From: Streptomyces roseirectus
Lineage (GTDB): Bacteria; Actinomycetota; Actinomycetes; Streptomycetales; Streptomycetaceae
Assembly (NCBI RefSeq): GCF_014489635.1
Contig: NZ_CP060828.1
Coordinates: forward strand, 3,758,001 to 3,822,000
DNA: 64,000 nt
Direction: 5' to 3'
The notes under the pieces were generated by a model, which had not been told where the DNA came from, searched no databases, and worked only from the letters and a program-made list of their open reading frames with translations. Positions 1-8,469 of the stretch are shown piece by piece (position 1 is the stretch's first letter; each line of letters begins with the position of its first letter). The translations under genes and the position numbers were made by a program.

Positions 1-725
1 CCGAGCCCGGCGGCGACCAGGCCGACGACGGCGGGGTGGTCGTCGGTCGCGAAGTCGATCCTCGGGGTGAACCCGGCGCTCTCGCACACCTGGACCAGCT
101 GGCGGCTGCAGCGCGGACAGCCCGCGATCCACGGCTCGCGCGCGAGGTCGGCGATGTCGACGGCGGCCACGCGCGCGAGGGGGTGGCGTTCGGGGACGAG
201 CGCGACGAGGCGGTCGCTCAGCAGGGGCCGTACGACGAGGTCGGCCCACTCCTCGGCGTCGGCCGGGGCGTTCTCGTACCGGAAGGCGAGGGCGACGTCG
301 CAGTCGCCGTCGCGCAGGAGGGCGACCGAGCGCGGGGGTTCGGCCTCCTCCAGGAAGACCCGGGTGCCGGGGTGGGCGGCGCGCAGGGCGGCCAGGGCGG
401 TGGGGACGAGGGTGGAGCTGGCGCTGGGGAACGAGACCAGGCGGACCCTTCCCGCGCGCAGGCCCGCGATCGCGGCGATCTCCTCCTCGGCGGCCGTCAG
501 CCCGGCGAGGATGCCGGAGGCGTGCCGCACCAGGGCCTCGCCCGCCTCGGTGAGGCGCATCCCGCGTCCGCCGCGCACCAGCAGCGGGGTGCCGACGGAG
601 GTCTCCAGCGCCTTCATCTGCTGGCTGACGGCCGGCTGGGTGCAGCCGAGTTCGCGGCCGGCGGCGGAGAAGGAACCGGTGGTGGCGACGGCGCGCAGAA
701 CGCGCAGATGGCGGGCCTCGATCAC
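1..725 (-). CDS. LysR-family transcriptional regulator, C-terminus cut by window edge
   Basis: The - strand reads from a GTG at 725 and runs off the left edge after about 241 codons; the family is usually near 300 residues. The N-terminus (IEARHLRVLRAVATTGSFSA...) is the LysR winged helix-turn-helix, with recognition-helix residues TQPAVSQQMKALE at about 30-42. The following effector domain contains WIAGCPRCSRQL. An ATG nine bases upstream (736) is out of frame and hits a stop at once, so GTG is the start. It is divergent from the MOSC gene across about 90 bases, the classic arrangement for a LysR regulator that controls its neighbour and itself. The ligand cannot be told. Confidence 0.85.
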   Translation of the reverse strand, partial: MIEARHLRVLRAVATTGSFSAAGRELGCTQPAVSQQMKALETSVGTPLLVRGGRGMRLTEAGEALVRHASGILAGLTAAEEEIAAIAGLRAGRVRLVSFPSASSTLVPTALAALRAAHPGTRVFLEEAEPPRSVALLRDGDCDVALAFRYENAPADAEEWADLVVRPLLSDRLVALVPERHPLARVAAVDIADLAREPWIAGCPRCSRQLVQVCESAGFTPRIDFATDDHPAVVGLVAAGL

Positions 726-817
726 GTGGTGAGCATAGCTCTGGCCATAAGTGGCTCTTGGGTATGACAGCCAAAAGTATGTCGACTCTTTGAGGCCGGC
801 TCGCTTACGGTGCGTAC

Positions 818-1486
818 ATGAAGATTCTGTCCGTGAACCTGGGGCGGCTGACGGCCGTGCCCTACACCGAACAGCCGCAGGGGCTGACCGGCATCGACAA
901 GCGTCCGGTGGCGGGGCCGGTGCGGGTGTCGGCGCCGGGTCCGAAGGGGACCGGCGGGAGCGGGCTCGCCGGGGACGAGATCGCCCACCTGCGGCATCAC
1001 GGCGGGGACGACCAGGCGGTGTACGCGGTCGCGCGCGAAGATCTCGACACCTGGGAGCGCGAGCTGGGCCGTCCGCTGAACGCCGGGGCGTTCGGGGAGA
1101 ACCTGACGACCGAGGGGCTGGAGGTGTCCGGGGCGCTGATCGGGGAGCGGTGGCGGATCGGGGCGGAGGTGGTCCTTGAGGTGACGAGCGGGCGGGTCCC
1201 GTGTCTCACCTTCCAGGGCCATCTGGGCGAGCAGCAGTGGGTCAAGCGGTTCACGCGTGCGGCGGCGCCGGGGGCGTATCTGCGGGTGATCGAGCCGGGT
1301 GAAATCCGCGCGGGCGACGCGGTGGAGATCGTGCACCGGCCGGACCACGAGGTGACGGTCGCGATGGCGTTCCGCGCGGTCACCACCGAGCGGGAACTGC
1401 TGCCGCGCCTGCTCACGGTGGGCGAGGCGCTGCATCCGGAGTGGAGGGAGAGGACCCTGGAGTACGTGGAGAAGTACGGCGGCTGA
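818..1486 (+). CDS. MOSC domain-containing protein (YiiM-like)
   Basis: 222 residues, the usual length of stand-alone MOSC proteins. The N-terminal segment MKILSVNLG, the HHGG motif (60-63), GENLT (93-97) and the conserved cysteine in SGRVPCLTF (Cys129) are diagnostic. MOSC domains bind the molybdenum-cofactor sulfur/metal centre. YiiM/YcbX relatives act in detoxifying N-hydroxylated compounds, which is family knowledge and not shown here. The C-terminal 50 residues match the 3-alpha domain typical of YiiM. It is transcribed away from the LysR gene, which is the obvious candidate regulator. Confidence 0.85.
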   Translation: MKILSVNLGRLTAVPYTEQPQGLTGIDKRPVAGPVRVSAPGPKGTGGSGLAGDEIAHLRHHGGDDQAVYAVAREDLDTWERELGRPLNAGAFGENLTTEGLEVSGALIGERWRIGAEVVLEVTSGRVPCLTFQGHLGEQQWVKRFTRAAAPGAYLRVIEPGEIRAGDAVEIVHRPDHEVTVAMAFRAVTTERELLPRLLTVGEALHPEWRERTLEYVEKYGG

Positions 1487-1617
1487 CATCGCGTCAGGGG
1501 CGCTTTGTCCAGGGCGGACCGAGGAGTGTCACCAAGCCGTTGCGGGCGGCCTCCCCAGCGCAGGGAGAGGCCATGGGGCATACGGACGCGCGTTCCCCGG
1601 CCGCCTACTCTTCAGCC

Positions 1618-2391
1618 ATGACAACGGCTCTGATTACGGGATCGACCGCGGGAATCGGCGCCGCGTTCGCGCGGCGGCTGGCGGCTGACGGGCACGACCT
1701 GGTGCTGGTCGCACGCGACACGAAGCGGCTGCGCGAGCAGGCGACGGAGGTGCACGACCGGCACGGCGTCGAGGCGGAAGTCCTCGCCGCCGACCTCTCC
1801 ACGGACGAGGGCATCGAGTCGGTCGCCGCGCGGCTCGGTGACCGCAAAAACCCCGTCGACCTGCTGGTCAACAACGCCGGTTTCGGCAACAAGGGCCGTT
1901 ATCTCGACGTCTCCATGGCGGACGAGCTGAAGATGCTCAAGGTGCACTGCGAGGCCGTGCTGCGGCTGACGTCCGCCGCCACCGAGGCGATGCGCGAGCG
2001 CAGACGCGGGGGCGTGGTGAACGTCGCCTCGGTCGCCGCGTTCCTGCCGCGCGGCACCTACGGCGCGTCCAAGGCGTGGGTCGTCCAGTTCACCCAGGGC
2101 GCCGCCAAGGACCTCGACGGCAGCGGCGTCCGCCTCATGGCGCTGTGCCCCGGCTTCGTGCGCACGGAGTTCCACGAGCGCGCCGGTATGGGCACCGACA
2201 ACATCCCCGGCTGGATGTGGCTCGACGCCGACAAACTGGTCGCCGAGGCGTTGCAGGACCTCGCCCGCGGCAAGACCGTCTCCATCCCGGATCCCCGCTA
2301 CAAGGCCCTCATGGGCGTCGTCAAAGTCACCCCCCGCGGCCTCCTCAGCGGCCTCTCCTCGAAGACGGGCCGCAAGTACGGGCCGCAGTGA
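1618..2391 (+). CDS. Short-chain dehydrogenase/reductase (SDR)
   Basis: 257 residues from the ATG at 1618. The reading frame stays open upstream to 1441 but overlaps the MOSC gene and lacks SDR sequence there, so the internal ATG is preferred. Classical SDR marks are TGSTAGIG at 7-14 (nucleotide binding), NNAG at 85-88, catalytic Ser138, and Tyr148-x3-Lys152. It is probably an NAD(P)H-dependent oxidoreductase; VARDTKRL after the second strand suggests NADP preference. The substrate is unknown. It stands alone, 131 bases after the MOSC gene. Confidence 0.85.
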   Translation: MTTALITGSTAGIGAAFARRLAADGHDLVLVARDTKRLREQATEVHDRHGVEAEVLAADLSTDEGIESVAARLGDRKNPVDLLVNNAGFGNKGRYLDVSMADELKMLKVHCEAVLRLTSAATEAMRERRRGGVVNVASVAAFLPRGTYGASKAWVVQFTQGAAKDLDGSGVRLMALCPGFVRTEFHERAGMGTDNIPGWMWLDADKLVAEALQDLARGKTVSIPDPRYKALMGVVKVTPRGLLSGLSSKTGRKYGPQ

Positions 2392-3116
2392 GGCACTGGC
2401 GCAGGTGCCGGAGGGGCGAGCCGGCGTCCGGGCCATCCTCCGTGTGGCCGTGGTGCGCGACTAACCCGCCGGGCTCCGCCCAGGCCGGTATTGGTCTCGC
2501 CGGGGATGCGGAGCGCTGGTTCCGGGCCTTGCTCGGCGGACACGCCCTCGGATCGTCGGGGCCGAATCAGGGCTGACGCGCTCTCGGCGGGGCCGCCCCG
2601 GGTGAAGGCGGACGTCGCCGGCCCGGCCGGGGCGGGGCGTGTTCTGGGGGCGAGACGCCAGCCGGCCCGCGCGCTCGCGCCCGCCGGTGCGGGGTGCCCG
2701 CGGGCACGGGCCGCCCTGCCGATGCGCACGCCCGTCGCCGTGAACACCGGTGCCGGGTGCCCGCGGGCACGGGGCTTGCTCCGGTGCGATGCAGCGCGCC
2801 GTCCGCCTCTGGCTGCGGGTACCGGGCGCGGTCCGGTGAGGTGGGCTCGCGCCCTCACCTGGCAGCAGACCCCACTCGGCGGTGGACCTCATCTCGCGGC
2901 GGCCCTCACCCAGCACCGGCCCCCACCCGGCAGCGGCCCTTCACTCGGCGTCGGCCCTCACCCAGCGCCAGCCCCACCCAGCGTCGGCCCCCACCCGGCG
3001 GTGGCCCCACCCGGCCTCGGCCCCCACCCAGCGCCAGCCCCACCCAGCCTCGGCCCCCACCCAGCGGTGGCCCCACTCGGCCTCGGTCCTCACCCAGCGG
3101 CGGCATCGCCGGGCAG
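2392..3116. other. Gene-poor gap with two kinds of repeat
   Basis: About 725 bases with no frame I can support as a gene. All six frames stay partly open because of extreme GC, and the translations are low-complexity Arg/Pro/Ala. Two 27-base direct copies differing at one position lie at 2684-2710 and 2747-2773, each containing the perfect palindrome GTGCCCGCGGGCAC. A degenerate tandem array follows at about 2884-3106. The gap separates the SDR gene from the groL terminator, which points toward it. Confidence 0.6.
2884..3106. repeat. Degenerate tandem array, about 16-18-base units (33-base super-unit)
   Basis: Roughly twelve imperfect units resemble CCCACCCAGCGCCAGCC. In the second half they alternate 17 and 16 bases, giving a 33-base (11-codon) period. 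Because 33 is a multiple of three, every frame encodes an 11-residue repeat (for example GPHPAPAPPSL), which makes long spurious open frames. There is no ribosome-binding site or recognised domain. I read it as non-coding minisatellite-like DNA just beyond the groL terminator. Confidence 0.7.
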
Positions 3117-3150
3117 AAAGAAACCCGGCACCCCCGAAAAGGGTGCCGGG
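3117..3150 (-). terminator. Rho-independent terminator of groL
   Basis: A perfect 10-bp stem (CCCGGCACCC at 3124-3133 with GGGTGCCGGG at 3141-3150) has a 7-base loop. On the - strand it is followed by TTTCTTTC. It lies 26 bases past the groL stop codon. Confidence 0.85.
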
Positions 3151-3175
3151 TCTCAGGCGCGGGGCGCGTCAGCGG

Positions 3176-4894
<1,719 letters not shown>

Positions 4895-4913
4895 TCAAAA
4901 ACCTGAGGTGGTA

Positions 4914-5222
4914 CTACTTCTCGATGATCGCGAGCACGTCGCGAGCCGAGAGGACGAGGTACTCGTCGCCGTTGTACTTGACCTCGGTGCCGCCGTACTT
5001 GCTGTACAGGACAACGTCGCCGACCTTGACGTCGAGCGGCAGGCGCTCGCCGTTCTCGAACCGGCCCGGGCCCACGGCGAGGACGGCGCCCTCCTGGGGC
5101 TTCTCCTTCGCGGTGTCCGGGATGACCAGGCCGGAGGCCGTGGTCTGCTCGGCGTCGAGCGGCTGGACCACGATGCGGTCCTCAAGCGGCTTGATGGCAA
5201 CCTTGGAGCTGGCGGTCGTCAC
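4914..5222 (-). CDS. groS: 10-kDa co-chaperonin GroES
   Basis: 102 residues beginning [19 protein letters not shown]. The mobile-loop region ([21 protein letters not shown]) and the C-terminal [17 protein letters not shown] are typical. GroES caps the GroEL cavity during the ATP-driven folding cycle. First gene of the groES-groEL1 operon, behind a promoter overlapped by one CIRCE box and followed by another. Confidence 0.98.
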   Translation of the reverse strand: MTTASSKVAIKPLEDRIVVQPLDAEQTTASGLVIPDTAKEKPQEGAVLAVGPGRFENGERLPLDVKVGDVVLYSKYGGTEVKYNGDEYLVLSARDVLAIIEK

Positions 5223-5322
5223 GATCCGACCTCCCCCTTCGGAGATCTCACGGGGTTAACTGTCTGAGGTGGCGACCAGGTGGATCCGTCGTCGCGGGTG
5301 CCGGACCTGCCCGTCGCTTCGT

Positions 5323-5347
5323 TGGCACTCTCCAGTGGGGAGTGCCA
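5323..5347 (-). promoter_or_regulatory. CIRCE operator 1 (HrcA site) of groES-groEL1
   Basis: TGGCACTC (5323-5330), nine-base spacer, GAGTGCCA (5340-5347): a perfect 8-bp inverted repeat on the TTAGCACTC-N9-GAGTGCTAA CIRCE pattern. It lies between the predicted transcription start and groES. HrcA repressor should bind it at normal temperature. Confidence 0.88.
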
Positions 5348-5353
5348 GAGCCG

Positions 5354-5383
5354 AGACTATGACCGCGATTAGCACTCGGTCAA
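5354..5383 (-). promoter_or_regulatory. Predicted vegetative promoter of groES-groEL1
   Basis: On the - strand, TTGACC (5383-5378) and TAGTCT (5359-5354) are separated by 18 bases, close to the HrdB-type consensus. The -35 box lies inside CIRCE box 2 and the -10 is just upstream of CIRCE box 1, so HrcA at either site could block RNA polymerase. Confidence 0.65.
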
Positions 5384-5395
5384 GCGGACTGCTAA
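5369..5395 (-). promoter_or_regulatory. CIRCE operator 2 (HrcA site), one mismatch
   Basis: TTAGCACTC (5369-5377), nine-base spacer, GACTGCTAA (5387-5395). It matches the CIRCE consensus in 17 of 18 arm positions. It covers the predicted -35 box. Confidence 0.85.
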
Positions 5396-5437
5396 TTCTG
5401 GCGGCGACGGGCGGAGATTTCCCCTACGGGCGACCCC

Positions 5438-6238
5438 TTACGGGCGGCCTCTGGAGGTAGCCCTCTGGAGGTAGTCCTCGAGTCTCCCCACCGTGAGGCC
5501 CCTCTCCTGCGCTTCCCGTAGTACCCGCACGGTCCGCTCACGCAGGGCCGGTCCGGCCGTCTCGTCGGAGTCCATCGCAACGATGTCGCCGGGCAGGAGG
5601 CGGTGCGAGCCGTGGGTGTAGGCGAGACCGGCGGGGGTCATGACGGCACGCCACAGGACGACGGCGGCGACACCGCAATCCGCCGCCGCGCGCAGGGTCG
5701 TGCGGTCGTACGTCCCGTAGGGCGGGCGGAACAGGCGCGGGCGGTGGCCGAAGCGGGCCTTGAGCTTGTCCTGCTGGCCGCAGATCTCCGCGCGCTGGCC
5801 CGCGTAGGGCAGGCCGCGCAGGGCCGCGTGGTGGAGGGTGTGGTTCTGGATGTCGGCGCCGACGGAACGCAGGCGCGCGAAGTGGCCGTAGCCGGGGCCG
5901 ACGACGCTGTCCGTGAGGAACATGCTGACCGGGAGCCGGAGTTCGCGGACCATGTCGATGAAACGGGGGTCGCGTTCGGCACCGTCGTCGTAGGTGAGGA
6001 AGACGACGGGGTCGGTGGTGGGGACGCGGTCGAGGACAGGGGGGAGGGGGATACCCGTAGTACCCCCGGGGGACCCCGCACGTCCCGTAGTACCCCCGGG
6101 GGACCCCGGATAGGACCCGTGGACCCGTTCCGCCGCCTTCTTGCCGAGCCGTTCGATCGGGTCGACGGACTGCGCGCAGCCACTGACGAGCGTCAGGGTT
6201 GCGAGCAGGACGCCCGCCACCAGCCCCCGCTTTCTCAC
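5438..6238 (-). CDS. Polysaccharide deacetylase family lipoprotein 1
   Basis: 266 residues from the GTG at 6238, which overlaps the stop of the upstream paralogue as GTGA, so translation is coupled. The N-terminus MRKRGLVAGV...LVSGCAQ carries a lipobox with Cys21, so an exported lipoprotein is expected. NodB-domain motifs are TYDDG (82-86), NHTLHH (132-137, metal ligands) and RPPYGTYD (171-178). The family removes N-acetyl groups from peptidoglycan or other surface glycans; the substrate is unknown. Residues 46-62 contain two copies of a 10-residue repeat, encoded by a 24-base direct repeat (6054-6077, 6084-6107). The frame is open far upstream but only in the shadow of the neighbour. Confidence 0.87.
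   Translation of the reverse strand: MRKRGLVAGVLLATLTLVSGCAQSVDPIERLGKKAAERVHGSYPGSPGGTTGRAGSPGGTTGIPLPPVLDRVPTTDPVVFLTYDDGAERDPRFIDMVRELRLPVSMFLTDSVVGPGYGHFARLRSVGADIQNHTLHHAALRGLPYAGQRAEICGQQDKLKARFGHRPRLFRPPYGTYDRTTLRAAADCGVAAVVLWRAVMTPAGLAYTHGSHRLLPGDIVAMDSDETAGPALRERTVRVLREAQERGLTVGRLEDYLQRATSRGRP
6054..6107. repeat. 24-base direct repeat inside deacetylase 1
   Basis: Identical 24-base copies at 6054-6077 and 6084-6107 (30-base period) encode the duplicated SPGGTTG linker after the lipobox. Both contain the decamer GTACTACGGG on the - strand, which recurs elsewhere in the window. Confidence 0.8.
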
Positions 6239-7194
6239 AGGTAGTCCTCCAGGCGTCCCACGGCGTACCCCTTCTCGGTGACCATGTTCAGGAACCGGCG
6301 GACCATGTCGGGCATCGTGCCCTTCCAGTCGTCCCGCCCCCGGAAGTGGCTCAGGACGATGTCGCCGGGGTGGAGGTCGCGGTCCCACTCGCGGTACTCC
6401 CAGTGGTCGACGAAGACCTCCTCGTCCCAGAGTGGGGCGTACTTCACCCCGCACGCCTTCGCGGCACGCAGGGTGTCGCGGTTGTAGTTGCCGAACGGCG
6501 GGCGGAAGAGGAGGGGCCGCTTGCCGTACCGCTTCTCGATGACGTCCTGCATGCCGCAGATCTCGCGCTTCTGCCGCTGGTACGACAGACCCGGGAGGTA
6601 GGGGTGGTGGAGGGTGTGGTTGTTCAGGACGACCCCAGCGTCCTGCATCCGCTTGAAGTACCCGTAGTCCTCCTTGACCAGGTAGTCCGAGAGGAACGCG
6701 GTGTACGGGACCTTCAGCTCGGTCATCATCCGCAGGAACGCGGGGTCCTTCTCGGCGCCGTCGTCGATGGTGAGGAAGACGACCTTCTGTTTGGTCGGGA
6801 TGGTCGTGAACACCGGCGGCAGGCCCAGCTCCTCGTGGTCGTCGACCTCGAAGCCGTCCCGGGTCGTGATCACCGGCTTCTTCGCGGGGGCCGGCGGCGC
6901 GGCCAGCGGCACCCTCCTCAGCCCCCACTTCCGTGCCGCCGCGACCCGCGCGGACTGCTCGGCGCGGAGGCGTTCGGCGGACGAGAGGGGCGGGCGGGCC
7001 TGCGCGGAGCGCCCGGCGGCGCCTTCCTGACCAGCGGCGCCTTCCTGACCTGCGGCGGGCCGCGCCCGCTCCGGCCCCCGGTCGCCCTGGGCGCATCCCG
7101 AGGCGATCGCGGCGGCGGCGAGTACGGCGACTCCGGCGCGGAGGCGAGTCAGCCGAAGCGCCCCGTTCTTGTAATTTTGTCGGACTAGTCCCAT
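6235..7194 (-). CDS. Polysaccharide deacetylase family lipoprotein 2
   Basis: 319 residues from the ATG at 7194 (MGLVRQNYKNGALRL). Lipobox IASGC places the lipid on Cys34. NodB motifs are TIDDG (142-146), NHTLHH (192-197) and RPPFGNYN (231-238). Both proteins share the C-terminal ending VGRLEDYL, so the pair arose by tandem duplication. An Ala/Gly/Gln-rich linker with GQEGAA repeats follows the lipobox. It is the first gene of a two-gene coupled unit with deacetylase 1 and probably acts on a cell-envelope glycan outside the membrane. Confidence 0.88.
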   Translation of the reverse strand: MGLVRQNYKNGALRLTRLRAGVAVLAAAAIASGCAQGDRGPERARPAAGQEGAAGQEGAAGRSAQARPPLSSAERLRAEQSARVAAARKWGLRRVPLAAPPAPAKKPVITTRDGFEVDDHEELGLPPVFTTIPTKQKVVFLTIDDGAEKDPAFLRMMTELKVPYTAFLSDYLVKEDYGYFKRMQDAGVVLNNHTLHHPYLPGLSYQRQKREICGMQDVIEKRYGKRPLLFRPPFGNYNRDTLRAAKACGVKYAPLWDEEVFVDHWEYREWDRDLHPGDIVLSHFRGRDDWKGTMPDMVRRFLNMVTEKGYAVGRLEDYL

Positions 7195-7308
7195 GCTGAG
7201 GGATCCTCGCAACCGACACGGACGAGCGAGGTCCGACACCTCGGCCAGACCCCGGCGATCCTCCGGCTGGCGTACACCCCGAGAGCCACCCCCAGACACA
7301 ATGACCCC

Positions 7309-8469
7309 GTGAACGACCTCGCCCCCCTCCTCACCCCCCAAGGCCGCGCCCTCCTCGAAGAGGTGCGCGGGACGCAGCCAGGCGACGAGCTGGCCGTCGC
7401 CACCAGGCTCCGCAGGACGCACCCCGCGGAGCTGGTCTCGGCGGCGCTGGGGCAGGCGCGCCTGCGGGCGAGGGCGGTGGCCAAGTTCGGCGCCGAGGAC
7501 GCCGGGCGGATGTTCTTCACCCCGAACGGCGTCGAGCAGTCGACACGGGCGAGCGTCGCGACGTACCGCGCCCGGCGCTTCAGGGAGCTGGGCATCACCA
7601 GCCTCGCCGACCTGTGCTGCGGCATCGGCGGCGACGCCATCGCGCTGGCGCGCGCCGGGATCAGGGTGCTGGCGGTGGACCGGGACCCGGCGACCGTCGC
7701 CGTCGCGCGGGCCAACGCCGAGGCGCTGGGCCTCGCCGACCTCATCGACGTCCAAGAGGCGGACGTCGCGGACGTCGACACGGCCTCGTACGACGCGGTG
7801 TTCGTGGACCCCGCCCGGCGTGGCGGGCGCGGGCGGATCTTCGATCCCGAGGCGTACTCGCCGCCGCTGTCCTGGGCGATCGGCGCCGCGCGCAAGGCCC
7901 CCTTGGCCGCCCTGAAGATCGCCCCCGGCGTCCCGCACGAGGCGATCCCCGAGGACGCCGAGGCGGAGTGGATCTCCGACGGCGGGGACGTCAAGGAGGC
8001 GGTCGTCTGGTTCGGGACGACGCCGGGGGCCGTGCGGGCGACGCTGCTGCCGGGCGGGCACACCCTGCTGGGCACGGGGCTCCCGAACCCTCAAGTCCGG
8101 CCGCTGGGACGGTACTTGTACGAGCCCGACGGCGCCGTCATCCGCTCCCACCTCGTCGCCGAGGTCGCCCGGCACGTACAGGGCGGGCTCATCGACGAGA
8201 CCATCGCGTACGTCACCGCCGACGCACTCCACCCCACCCCCTACGCCACCGCCTACGAGATCACCGACCAACTCCCCTTCAACGTCAAGAAGTTGCGGGC
8301 CCTGCTGCGGGAGCGCGAGGTCGGGATCCTCACCGTGAAGAAGCGCGGCTCGGCGGTCGAGCCGGAGGAGTTGCGCAAGAAGGTGAAGCTCCAGGGGCCC
8401 AACTCGGCGACGGTCTTCCTCACCCGGGCGGCGGGGGCGCCGGTGATGCTGGTGGGGCGGCCCGCGTGA
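7309..8469 (+). CDS. Class I SAM-dependent methyltransferase with THUMP-like C-terminal domain
   Basis: 386 residues from the GTG at 7309. The Rossmann methyltransferase motif I is DLCCGIGGD (101-109), the acidic end of strand 2 is AVDRDP, and the catalytic-type motif is VDPARRGGRGR (166-176). The last 90 residues, with LPFNVKKLRALLREREVGILTVKK, look like the THUMP-like domain found in putative RNA methyltransferases. The RNA target is not known. It is divergent from the deacetylases, and its last 50 bases overlap the convergent NACHT gene. Confidence 0.8.
   Translation: MNDLAPLLTPQGRALLEEVRGTQPGDELAVATRLRRTHPAELVSAALGQARLRARAVAKFGAEDAGRMFFTPNGVEQSTRASVATYRARRFRELGITSLADLCCGIGGDAIALARAGIRVLAVDRDPATVAVARANAEALGLADLIDVQEADVADVDTASYDAVFVDPARRGGRGRIFDPEAYSPPLSWAIGAARKAPLAALKIAPGVPHEAIPEDAEAEWISDGGDVKEAVVWFGTTPGAVRATLLPGGHTLLGTGLPNPQVRPLGRYLYEPDGAVIRSHLVAEVARHVQGGLIDETIAYVTADALHPTPYATAYEITDQLPFNVKKLRALLREREVGILTVKKRGSAVEPEELRKKVKLQGPNSATVFLTRAAGAPVMLVGRPA

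Noticed and set aside
36..767. Long + strand open frames over the first 770 bases
   Set aside because: They mirror the LysR gene on the other strand; the translations are low-complexity and no helix-turn-helix or other domain appears.
2884..3106. CRISPR-like array
   Set aside because: Units are 16-18 bases with no unique spacers between them, and they diverge gradually; it is a tandem repeat, not repeat-spacer.
6239..7219. Extension of deacetylase 1 upstream to 593 codons
   Set aside because: The extra part is another frame of deacetylase 2; the lipobox signal peptide starts at 6238.
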